A stretch of DNA of 13,855 nucleotides from an uncultured Eubacteriales bacterium. Lineage in GTDB: Bacteria > Bacillota > Clostridia > Oscillospirales > Oscillospiraceae. This document shows, one piece after another, positions 7,547-13,855 of the stretch (the first letter of the stretch is position 1; every line of letters starts with the position of its first letter). Position numbers and translations under genes: made by a program. Where the stretch lies: assembly GCA_900546615.1 (NCBI GenBank), contig URDJ01000057.1, positions 1-13,855 on the forward strand, given 5' to 3'. The notes beneath the pieces were generated by a model. The model was given only the letters and a program-made list of their open reading frames with translations, was not told the DNA's origin and made no database searches.

Positions 7547-8099
7547 CGAAAAGCGTCGACAGTTGCCCGGGCAAGGCGGCAACTAGCCGGCGTGACATCT
7601 CTGCCGGGGCCTCCTTCATGCCGCCGAGCACCCACTTGACGGTCATGGCGACGGAGCCGCGGCAGTACAGCTCGAGCAAAAAACGTATGTCGTCCGGCGG
7701 CGGGGCGCCGGTCTTTTTTTCTATCACGTCCATGTAGAAGTCCATGATGGCCTCGAAGTCGTGCTCCTTGAGGCTGTTGGTGCCGTCGGCGCGGAAGGCG
7801 GCGGCGAAGAACACGCGCTCCTTGCGGATATACTCGAACTTGCGCTCGAGGCCCTCGGCGATCGTCCGGCCGCTGCCCATGTGCTCGAAGGAGCGCTCGA
7901 GCAGTTTGCCGAAGTACCAGTTTATGAGGTCGTATTTGTCGAGGAAGTTCCGGTAGAAGGTCTGGCGCGTGACGCCGCAGGTCTCGGCTATGTTCGTGAC
8001 GGTGATGGAGTCCACGGGCTGCTGCCTCATGCACTCCTCCATGGCTCTGGCCAGACGGTATCTTGTGGCCTCAGAGCCGCTGTCCCTCAGCTTGTCCAT
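7527..8099 (-). CDS. TetR/AcrR family transcriptional regulator
   Basis: DNA-binding regulator (190 aa, typical length). The N-terminal ~65 residues form the TetR helix-turn-helix: ITVTNIAETCGVTRQTFYRNF at about 32-52, with the characteristic TFYRNF recognition helix followed by KYDLINW. The C-terminal helical domain resembles that of DhaS-like/TetR_C_8 regulators, judged by eye only; its ligand is unknown. ATG with a strong AAGGAGG site. It starts 22 bases after the phosphatase stop with no terminator between, so it is probably the last gene of the brkB-like operon. The next gene leftward is the alcohol dehydrogenase with its own promoter region. It may repress its own operon, or repress or activate the dehydrogenase; DhaS-type relatives act on alcohol/diol genes, which makes the second idea reasonable but unproven. 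Confidence 0.9.
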   Translation of the reverse strand: MDKLRDSGSEATRYRLARAMEECMRQQPVDSITVTNIAETCGVTRQTFYRNFLDKYDLINWYFGKLLERSFEHMGSGRTIAEGLERKFEYIRKERVFFAAAFRADGTNSLKEHDFEAIMDFYMDVIEKKTGAPPPDDIRFLLELYCRGSVAMTVKWVLGGMKEAPAEMSRRLVAALPGQLSTLFARLSFL

Positions 8100-8121
8100 G
8101 CCGAGCCTCCTTCCCGATGTC

Positions 8122-8691
8122 TTATTTCCACGGCCAGGGCTGCGGCAGCCTGTCCTTCACGATCCAGGCCCGCTCTGCCAGCCTCGCCAGCGGCGTGTCC
8201 GAGAGCGAGTCGGAGTAGAACTCCGCAATCTCCACCTCGGGATACTCCGCCCGGAGCCGCCTGACCTTCTCCTCGCCGTGGTTATTCTCGCCCAGCGTCC
8301 AGCCGCTGTGCCTGTCGACGCGCGAGGCCATGAGCCGGAAGCCCAGCCGCTCCGCCACGGGCCGCAGCAAAAACTCCGGCGATGCTGAGGACACGATGTC
8401 GTCCGGCTGTCTCTGCGCCATATACCAGCCGTTGATGTCGGGCAGATGCTCCTGCCAGAACAGCTCTACCTCCCGGTCTATGTCCGGCACGAGCCTCAAA
8501 AAGCTGTAGAAGGCCTCCTTGACCCGTGTCTTCGACATGAGCTTCAGCGGCATGCCCGGCAGCAGCGGCACGGCCCGCAGCGCCGCAAACAGACAGCGCG
8601 GGTATTTCCGAACGCAGTGCCGGAAAAACGCCTCCGTGCTGTCGTAGGGCAGGATGGTCTTGTCGAAATCGTAGACGTTTACCTTTTCCAT
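8122..8691 (-). CDS. HAD superfamily IB phosphatase-like hydrolase
   Basis: Small cytoplasmic HAD-fold hydrolase (189 aa) of the phosphoserine-phosphatase-like subgroup. All catalytic motifs are visible: motif I DFDKT with D8 (nucleophile) and D10 (acid/base); motif II SSAS (101-104); motif III K142 within HGEEKVRRL; motif IV DSLSD (161-165) binding Mg2+. A helical cap occupies residues ~15-95. It should remove phosphate from a small molecule, but the substrate is not predictable; it does not look like a clear SerB. Its ATG begins one base after the stop of the upstream DUF218 gene (TGATATG), with CGGAG inside that gene's end, so translation is very probably coupled. That pairing suggests a shared pathway, perhaps with an envelope precursor. 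Confidence 0.87.
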   Translation of the reverse strand: MEKVNVYDFDKTILPYDSTEAFFRHCVRKYPRCLFAALRAVPLLPGMPLKLMSKTRVKEAFYSFLRLVPDIDREVELFWQEHLPDINGWYMAQRQPDDIVSSASPEFLLRPVAERLGFRLMASRVDRHSGWTLGENNHGEEKVRRLRAEYPEVEIAEFYSDSLSDTPLARLAERAWIVKDRLPQPWPWK

Positions 8692-8692
8692 A

Positions 8693-9421
8693 TCATATGG
8701 CTCCGAAAATTCTGTAATATGTGACCGCGAAGGCCTCTCTTATGAAATAATTGAGCATCAGCGAGGGCCAGCTGGTGTGCGCCGCGACGCCCCATGCCTC
8801 GACGCCCAGCGACCGGGCCATGAGCTTCGCGCGGCAGAGGTGGTACTCGCTCGTGATTATCGCACAGTTCCCGTCCGGCTCGCCGCCGGCCTCGCGTATG
8901 AGTGCGAAGGAGTTTTCGAGGTTCTCCATTGTGGAGGTGGACTTGTCCTCGACGATGATGCGCTCCGGCTCTATGCCCCTTGCCTCGAGCCAGATGCCCA
9001 TGGCCTCGCCCTCGGGCATGTTCTCGCCGGGACCCTGTCCGCCGGACACCACGGCCACGCAGTCAGGGTGAGCCTCCAGCCATTCAAGCGCCGCGTCCAA
9101 CCGGTTCCTGAGTGAGAGCGTCGGCACGTCGCCCTTCAGACCCGCGCCGAGCACTATTACGTACTCGCAGTCGTCCGGCGCGTCCGTCCGCGCCTCCCTG
9201 ACGATCGGTATCTCAATGATAATGAACGCTGCCATGCCTATGACGAGCAGCACCGTCACGGCCACCCTGAGGCCGTGGCCGCCGAAACGGTATATCACAA
9301 TGAGCGCCGCTATGAGCACCAGCAGAGCGGCCACATAGTCGTGCCCGGTGGCCGCGAAAAACAGCAGGCCCGCGCCCACCAGCAGCAGTATCACAAAGAT
9401 GAGCCACATCTTACCCTTCAT
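8693..9421 (-). CDS. YdcF/SanA/ElyC-like DUF218 membrane protein
   Basis: Membrane protein of 242 aa. Three hydrophobic segments lie at the N-terminus (about 6-24, 28-45, 51-72), followed by a DUF218 domain (about 86-235). Family motifs seen: LGAGLKGD (91-98), SGGQG (126-130), EGEAMG (137-142), EDKSTSTMEN (158-167) and TSEYHLCRA (190-198). Relatives such as E. coli ElyC and SanA affect envelope integrity, and YdcF binds S-adenosylmethionine; no single enzymatic role is agreed. The ATG overlaps the ABC-F stop by 11 bases and has a GGGAGG site upstream; an ATG at codon 5 is a weaker alternative. It is immediately followed by the HAD phosphatase gene. Confidence 0.88.
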   Translation of the reverse strand: MKGKMWLIFVILLLVGAGLLFFAATGHDYVAALLVLIAALIVIYRFGGHGLRVAVTVLLVIGMAAFIIIEIPIVREARTDAPDDCEYVIVLGAGLKGDVPTLSLRNRLDAALEWLEAHPDCVAVVSGGQGPGENMPEGEAMGIWLEARGIEPERIIVEDKSTSTMENLENSFALIREAGGEPDGNCAIITSEYHLCRAKLMARSLGVEAWGVAAHTSWPSLMLNYFIREAFAVTYYRIFGAI

Positions 9422-11291
9422 CCTGAAGTTCCTCCCATCTGGAGTAGAGCGCGTCCAGCTCGGGGTTTAAGCGCGCCTTTTCGTCCTCCAGTTCCATTAG
9501 ACGCTGGTAGTCCGAGGCGTGTTCCCCCGCTTCCCGCTCTATTTCCCGCAGACGGGACTCTATCTTTTCAATTTCGCGCTCGCAGCGCCGGGCATCTTTC
9601 TCGCGCTCGGGCGTGCCCTTTTTGCGCTGGGATTTCTTTTCGGGCTTGGGCGCGGCTGCCTTCGCTGCCTGTGCGATGGCCTCCTGCCTCGCGCGGTACT
9701 CCCGGTACTCCGAGAAGCTGCCGCGGAAATCCGTCAGCCGCCCGTTTTCAAAGGCCCAGATGCGCGTTGCGAATTTCTCTATGAAATACCTGTCGTGCGA
9801 GACGAAGATGAGCGCCTCGGAGTAGTCCGCGATGGCGTCCTCCATCCACTCGCGCGAGGCGAGGTCGAGGTGGTTCGTGGGCTCGTCCAGGATGAGCAGG
9901 TTTATATCCCCGCGCATGAGCATGCAGAGCCTCAGGCGGCTCTGCTCGCCTCCCGAGAGCGTGCCCACGGCCTTGAGCGCGTCCTCGCCCGAGAAGCCGA
10001 AGGCGCCCAGCGAGTCGCGCGCCTCCTGCGGCGAGCAGCGGCAATCGTAGATGAGCGTGTCCACCGCCGTGCGCTCCGGCTCAGCAAACTTCACATGCTG
10101 GGGCAGGTAGGCGTATTTCACCGCCGGGCCGCGCCGTATCCAGCCCGCGTCCGGCTCCTCCTCGCCCACAATGAGCTTCACCAGCGTCGTCTTGCCGCTG
10201 CCGTTCTCCCCTATTATGGCTATACGCTCGCCGCCCGTGACCTCGAGCGCGAGGTTGGAAAACAGCGCCTTACCCTCGTAGCCCTTCGTCAGCCCCTCGG
10301 CCGTGAGTACCTCGTCCCCGCGGAACTCGCGCTCCTTAAAGGCGGCGTGCAGGCGCTTTTCCATCTTGGGCCGCTCCGTCTGGCTGAGCTTTTCTATGCG
10401 CTTTTCCATTGAGAAGGCGCGCTTGTGCAGTTTGTCGTTGCCCATGAAGGCCCAGAGGTGCAGCTTTGCCGCCGCAGCCTCGAGCTGGGCGATCTTCGCC
10501 TGGTCCTTTTCGTGCTTTTTGAGCTTTTCCTCGAACCTGCGCTGCCGCTCTACCGTGTAGAAGCTGTAGTTGCCCGAGTACAGCTCGGCCTTCCCCTCGG
10601 TTATCTCGACACAGCGCTGGGCCACGACGTCAAGGAAGTACCTGTCGTGGCTGATGGCCAGCACCGTGCCGCGGAAATGGAGTATGTAGTCCTCGAGCCA
10701 CTCCGTTGCACGCATGTCAAGATGGTTCGTCGGCTCGTCGAGCAGGAGGATGTCCGTGTCCTCGAGTATGAGCCGCGCAAGGTTCACGCGGGTTTTTTCA
10801 CCGCCGGAGAGCAGGGCGAACTCGCGCTGACGCATCTCTGCGGGAATGTCCAGGCCGTTTGCCACACGGTTGCGCTCGCGGTCCATGTCGTAGCCGCCGA
10901 GCCTGCGGAAGTCGTCCGCCAGCCGGTCATATTCCTTGAGCAGCGATTCACTGCTGTCCGTGGCCATGAGGCCCTCGAGCTCCTGCATACGCTCGGCCAT
11001 GGCGCGCAGGCGGCTGTGCGCTTCCCTCAGCACGTCCTCGGTCGTCCAGCCGGCGGGATAGACGGGTATCTGGCTTATGAGGCCGATCCTGCGCCCGCGC
11101 CTTATGGCCGCCGTGCCCTCGTCCGGCTCCAGCTCCCCGGAGAGGATGCGAAACAGTGTTGTCTTGCCGCAGCCGTTGGCGCCCAGTATGCCTACGCGCT
11201 CGCCCGCCGCGACCTCGAAGCTGAGGCCGTCCAGCACGGGATGGCCCACCTCAAAAGATTTTTTCAGGTCTTGTACGCTTATATCAGTCAT
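9411..11291 (-). CDS. ABC-F family ATPase (Uup/YdiF-like)
   Basis: Soluble protein (626 aa) with two ABC domains and no membrane segments, typical of ABC-F factors that act on the ribosome rather than in transport. Domain 1: Walker A GANGCGKTT (37-45), signature LSGGE (161-165), Walker B with DEPTNHLD (185-192). A basic, helical P-site-tRNA-interaction linker spans about 240-320 (includes KLHKRAFSMEKRIEKL). Domain 2: Walker A GENGSGKTT (361-369), LSGGE (445-449), DEPTNHLD (469-476). A Lys/Ala-rich stretch (about 541-562) leads to a C-terminal charged coiled coil (562-626), as in Uup/YdiF. Both catalytic Glu residues are present. This architecture fits a housekeeping or translation-rescue ABC-F; antibiotic resistance (ARE-type) cannot be excluded but is not indicated. 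The ATG overlaps the upstream stop as ATGA. Confidence 0.94.
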   Translation of the reverse strand: MTDISVQDLKKSFEVGHPVLDGLSFEVAAGERVGILGANGCGKTTLFRILSGELEPDEGTAAIRRGRRIGLISQIPVYPAGWTTEDVLREAHSRLRAMAERMQELEGLMATDSSESLLKEYDRLADDFRRLGGYDMDRERNRVANGLDIPAEMRQREFALLSGGEKTRVNLARLILEDTDILLLDEPTNHLDMRATEWLEDYILHFRGTVLAISHDRYFLDVVAQRCVEITEGKAELYSGNYSFYTVERQRRFEEKLKKHEKDQAKIAQLEAAAAKLHLWAFMGNDKLHKRAFSMEKRIEKLSQTERPKMEKRLHAAFKEREFRGDEVLTAEGLTKGYEGKALFSNLALEVTGGERIAIIGENGSGKTTLVKLIVGEEEPDAGWIRRGPAVKYAYLPQHVKFAEPERTAVDTLIYDCRCSPQEARDSLGAFGFSGEDALKAVGTLSGGEQSRLRLCMLMRGDINLLILDEPTNHLDLASREWMEDAIADYSEALIFVSHDRYFIEKFATRIWAFENGRLTDFRGSFSEYREYRARQEAIAQAAKAAAPKPEKKSQRKKGTPEREKDARRCEREIEKIESRLREIEREAGEHASDYQRLMELEDEKARLNPELDALYSRWEELQDEG

Positions 11292-12130
11292 TTTTCAGGC
11301 TCCGCCCGTTTCATCTCTATATAGTGGTTGATAAATCCCCCCAGCAGGAGGAAATAAAAGCAGTAGAATATCCACATCATGGCCACCATAATGGTGCCGA
11401 TGTAGCCGTATGCGCCGAACTTATCCGACAGCGAAACGTAGAACGAGAATATGAAGGAGAACGCCGACCATACCACGGCGCTGAAGACGGCCCCCGGCAG
11501 CTGCCGCCTGTATTTGAGTCCCCGCGCAGGCATCCACTTGTACAGCAGGCTGAACACCAGCGCCAGCAGCGCGAGTATCACGAGGAACCTCAGGTGCTTC
11601 GCCAGCGTAAACAGAAAGTCCAGCGAGTGGTTAGACGGCATGGAGTTTTCAATGAAGTCGAGTATCTTGCCTCCGTAGACCATGACGAAAAAGCTCAGAA
11701 GAAGTATGACGACAAAGATGACCATGTAGAGGCAGGCCCTGAGGCTGAACTTGATGTAATCGTCCAGCCTGACCGCATCGTAAACCGAGTCCATCCCGCG
11801 CATGAGCGCCTTCATACAGGCCGAGGCAGACCAGAGCGTCAGCAGGATGGACACCGTCAGCGCCACCTTGCCGCCGTTGTAAATGCTCGTCACTATGAAA
11901 TAAACTATCTCGTACAGCGATTCAGGCACGTACTCGGAAACCGCCTCGAGCACAACATCCTGCGTCAGCGGCGTGTACTGCAGCACCGCGACCAGCAGCA
12001 TTATGACCGGCACCAGCGACATGAAAAGGTAATAGGCGCAGGCTGCTGAGTACGTGGTAATCCTTCGGCTGCCCATCCCGCTGAAAAACTCGTCTACCGC
12101 ATCATAGATATCGCGCAGGGTGTCCTTCAC
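11288..12130 (-). CDS. YihY/BrkB family inner-membrane protein
   Basis: Polytopic membrane protein (280 aa) with about six transmembrane segments (roughly 28-51, 86-106, 131-153, 180-198, 212-231, 244-268). It has family signatures in the right order: YKWMPARG (197-204), PGAVFSAVVW (212-221), the YGYIGT segment (241-246), and a final LLGGFINHY (262-270). Proteins of this family were once called ribonuclease BN by mistake; their role is still unsettled. The start is GTG, with AAGGGGGG (12138-12145) 7 bases upstream. First gene of a leftward five-gene cluster; its TGA overlaps the ABC-F ATG (ATGA), a sign of coupled translation. Confidence 0.92.
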   Translation of the reverse strand: MKDTLRDIYDAVDEFFSGMGSRRITTYSAACAYYLFMSLVPVIMLLVAVLQYTPLTQDVVLEAVSEYVPESLYEIVYFIVTSIYNGGKVALTVSILLTLWSASACMKALMRGMDSVYDAVRLDDYIKFSLRACLYMVIFVVILLLSFFVMVYGGKILDFIENSMPSNHSLDFLFTLAKHLRFLVILALLALVFSLLYKWMPARGLKYRRQLPGAVFSAVVWSAFSFIFSFYVSLSDKFGAYGYIGTIMVAMMWIFYCFYFLLLGGFINHYIEMKRAEPEK

Positions 12131-12154
12131 AGTCTCGCCCCCCTTCCATCAGTC

Positions 12155-12183
12155 ATTGTCTCATAGCCCACCGTAAATTTCAA
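12155..12183 (-). promoter_or_regulatory. Candidate promoter of the brkB-ABC-F-ydcF-HAD-tetR cluster
   Basis: On the minus strand a -35 box TTGAAA (12178-12183, 5 of 6), a 17-bp spacer and a -10 box GACAAT (12155-12160, 4 of 6) lie between the preceding gene's terminator and the GTG at 12130. The predicted leader is about 18 bases and still includes the ribosome binding site. Confidence 0.6.
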
Positions 12184-12205
12184 GCGAAACAGCCGGGGAT
12201 AAAAA

Positions 12206-12228
12206 AGCGCCGGCTGAAAACCGGCGCT
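12206..12228 (-). terminator. Terminator of the FUSC-like gene
   Basis: A perfect 8-bp stem AGCGCCGG / CCGGCGCT with a 7-base loop is followed on the minus strand by a run of T (TTTTTATCC). It starts 6 bases beyond the stop codon at 12235, so it separates this gene from the five-gene cluster. Confidence 0.92.
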
Positions 12229-12234
12229 CGGATC

Positions 12235-12819
12235 CTATTTTGCCGCCTGTTCCGCACCCGGGCCGTCCAGGTCCGCCGCTGCCGAGGCCGGTATTTTCTG
12301 CCTTGGACCAGGCATCGCAAGATTAACTATCAGGGCGACGACTATACCGATCGCCGTGTCCAGCATCCTGTTGAGCGCGTAGGTGTACGGGTCCGCGTCG
12401 CCAACATGATATATCGTCGTGCTCAAAAACACCACGCAGGCAAAGGCAGCCGTCGAGGGCTTCTTGATAGCTATTGTCGTAAGTATGACCGGTATCAGCA
12501 TGAGCGATACGATGAGGCAGTAGAGAGGCATGATCCTCTGCGCATGCACCTGCGTCTCTATAAACAGCACCATGACGCCGTATGCTCCGCCGACAGCTGT
12601 GCCCATGATACGGTTGAAAGAGGTCGTGAACGTCTTCTCCGCCGACTTCTGCATACATAATACCGCCGCAATCATAGAGAAAAATGTCATTTCCCCTCTG
12701 AGCCAGCCGATTATGGAACAGACGAACACCGCAAGAACAGTCTTTATTATACGCATCCCGATGTGGAAATGATGTGGGGTCTCGACCTCCTCAAAAAACA
12801 GCTCCCTCCAGGGCTTCAC
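12235..12819 (-). CDS. Short FUSC / aromatic acid exporter-like membrane protein
   Basis: Membrane protein of 194 aa with about six hydrophobic segments (22-40, 44-58, 70-90, 98-117, 122-138, 150-168). The FSMIAAVLCMQKSAEKTFTT stretch, then FNRIMGTAVGGAYG and the later NRMLDTAIGIVVALIVN, match the FUSC/ArAE_1 (DUF939, YqjA-like) membrane half. Relatives are usually longer (about 320 aa or more) with a cytoplasmic C-terminal domain; here only a ~25-residue Ala/Pro-rich tail follows the last membrane segment, with no sign of frameshift. A role in export of aromatic or other organic anions is only a family-level guess. The start is GTG with GGAGG (12827-12831) 7 bases upstream. It has its own promoter and terminator, so it is probably monocistronic, with possible read-through from the EamA gene 38 bases upstream. 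Confidence 0.82.
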   Translation of the reverse strand: MKPWRELFFEEVETPHHFHIGMRIIKTVLAVFVCSIIGWLRGEMTFFSMIAAVLCMQKSAEKTFTTSFNRIMGTAVGGAYGVMVLFIETQVHAQRIMPLYCLIVSLMLIPVILTTIAIKKPSTAAFACVVFLSTTIYHVGDADPYTYALNRMLDTAIGIVVALIVNLAMPGPRQKIPASAAADLDGPGAEQAAK

Positions 12820-12857
12820 GGCACCGCCTCCAAACGCGCTCTCTCTTTACGCTTTCT

Positions 12858-13745
12858 TTACATTATACTCTCATCCTGAGCCTTTGTAAAGCGCCGTGCC
12901 CGGCCCTGCCCGACCAGCGCGCCCGCGAGCACCAGCACCGCGCCGACTACCTGTACCGGCGTCAGCCTCTCGTCGAGGAAGACCGCCGAGAATATCAGAG
13001 CGGAAACGGGATCGAAGTAACCCAGCAGCGCAACGGCTCTGGCCGGCAGCCGGTTCATCGTGCCGAAGTACAGCCAGCAGGCAAAGCCCGTGTTCACCGT
13101 GCAGAGGAAAAGCAGCGCGAAAATGCCCCTCGCGTCCGTCGGCAGCGGCACGCCGCCGCTGGTCGCAAAAACGTAGGGAAGGAGTATTACGGCCGCTATG
13201 ACTATCTCAATGAACGTCAGATTCAGGCCGGAAACGCCCGTTATCTTCTTGTTCACCAGCATCAGAGCTGCATAAAACACCGCTGAGCCGAGACCGACTA
13301 TAAGCCCCGAAGCAGTCACTCCGCCCTCTCCGAAATCGGTGCCGACCGCGAGCAGCATCCCGGCCGCGACGACCAGCATGCCAACATAGGCCCAGCGATT
13401 CTGCCTCTCACCCAAAAGCAGCGGCGCGAGCACCAGCACCATGACCGGCGCCGTGTAATACGTGAGCGTAGCCAGCGAGACGTTCATAAGATCGTAGGCC
13501 TCAAACAGCAGAACCCAGTTAACACCCAGACACACGCCGGAAAACAGCAGCCGCCACTTCTCCCTCACGAGCACTTCCTTCGGCAGCCGGCTGCGGGTAA
13601 GTAGAACTATTATGAACAATATCGCGCCGCCTATGAGCGTCCGCATCAGCACCAGCTGCGCTCCCGACATGTCCAGCATGGATGCAAACACACCGTTAGA
13701 GCCAAAGATCAGCATCGCCGCGATAAATAAGATATAGTCCTTCAT
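12858..13745 (-). CDS. EamA/DMT family transporter
   Basis: Drug/metabolite transporter superfamily membrane protein (295 aa) with ten predicted membrane segments in two EamA repeats (about 8-132 and 146-279). Typical features are the N-terminal LIFGSNGVFASML, R35 in the second helix (VLMRTLIGG), the LTYYTAPVMV motif at the end of repeat 1 (94-103) followed by LLLGER, and LLGYFDPVSALIFSAVFLDER in the same place of repeat 2. Such proteins export or exchange amino acids, nucleobases or other metabolites; the substrate is not predictable. ATG with AGGAGG 7 bases upstream. It lies just downstream of the 5S rRNA terminator in the same direction. The 3' end of the gene contains the promoter for the next gene. 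Confidence 0.93.
   Translation of the reverse strand: MKDYILFIAAMLIFGSNGVFASMLDMSGAQLVLMRTLIGGAILFIIVLLTRSRLPKEVLVREKWRLLFSGVCLGVNWVLLFEAYDLMNVSLATLTYYTAPVMVLVLAPLLLGERQNRWAYVGMLVVAAGMLLAVGTDFGEGGVTASGLIVGLGSAVFYAALMLVNKKITGVSGLNLTFIEIVIAAVILLPYVFATSGGVPLPTDARGIFALLFLCTVNTGFACWLYFGTMNRLPARAVALLGYFDPVSALIFSAVFLDERLTPVQVVGAVLVLAGALVGQGRARRFTKAQDESIM
12862..12890 (-). promoter_or_regulatory. Near-consensus promoter for the FUSC-like gene, inside the EamA gene end
   Basis: On the minus strand TTTACA (12885-12890, 5 of 6), a 17-bp spacer and a perfect TATAAT (12862-12867) are present. The TATAAT overlaps the last codons of the EamA gene (the ATA-ATG part of ...SIM). Predicted start near 12855, about 36 bases before the GTG at 12819. 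Confidence 0.75.
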
Positions 13746-13768
13746 CCTCCCGCCTCCTCAAGTATAGC

Positions 13769-13800
13769 AAAAGAGACACAGCGCTTGCCGTGTCTCTTTT
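13769..13800 (-). terminator. Terminator of the rRNA operon
   Basis: An 11-bp perfect stem AAAAGAGACAC / GTGTCTCTTTT with a 10-base loop starts two bases after the end of the 5S rRNA. The T residues that serve as the U tract are the end of the stem itself, followed by GCTATA. Confidence 0.75.
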
Positions 13801-13802
13801 GT

Positions 13803-13855
<53 letters not shown>

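Noticed and set aside
10425..11324. Plus-strand open frame of 299 codons opposite the ABC-F gene, and similar ones at 6583-7416 and 9519-10412
   Set aside because: Same GC-driven shadow effect; His/Arg/Val-rich with no recognisable motifs and no plausible ribosome binding context seen.
13761..13766. Extended -10 like TGC-TATACT on the minus strand before EamA
   Set aside because: No matching -35, and the predicted start would fall within the ribosome binding site, leaving almost no leader.

Overview
The window looks like chromosomal DNA of a GC-rich Gram-positive member of the Clostridia, probably Oscillospirales-like. The evidence is an SLH-type S-layer gene, a T-box leader, a lipoprotein-type methionine-binding protein, strong GGAGG-type ribosome binding sites, and a 5S rRNA 3' end that resembles those I recall from Ruminococcaceae/Oscillospiraceae. 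Most genes here are strongly C/G-ending. No phage, transposon, CRISPR or plasmid feature was seen.

Rightward half (1-6246). The window opens inside a large S-layer homology (SLH) protein gene, which closes at a strong terminator (3173-3198). After a promoter (3295-3323) comes a well-formed T-box leader with an AUG (Met) specifier and an intrinsic terminator. It controls a metN-metI-metQ operon (ATPase, permease, lipoprotein) for methionine uptake. metN starts at a TTG, not at the ATG inside the terminator hairpin. The operon ends at a bidirectional terminator (6216-6245) shared with the convergent dehydrogenase gene.

Leftward half (13855-6265). From right to left there is the 3' end of a 5S rRNA and its terminator, then an EamA-type transporter. 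A short FUSC/aromatic-acid-exporter-like membrane protein follows, with its own near-consensus promoter inside the end of the EamA gene and its own terminator. Next is a tight five-gene cluster: YihY/BrkB-family membrane protein, ABC-F ATPase, YdcF/SanA-like DUF218 membrane protein, HAD-IB phosphatase, TetR regulator. It has ATGA or near-zero junctions and a terminator at the end of tetR. Last is an iron-containing alcohol dehydrogenase with its own putative promoter.

How the genes work together. The metNIQ unit is a classic uncharged-tRNA-Met-responsive uptake system. The five-gene cluster is probably co-transcribed; two of its proteins are membrane proteins and one is a ribosome-associated ATPase, so an envelope or stress role is possible but unproven. 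The TetR protein could control its own operon, the adjacent dehydrogenase, or both. I found no convincing new biological system. The most informative items are the T-box architecture, the five-gene cluster and the composition gradient with a degenerate repeat in the S-layer gene.
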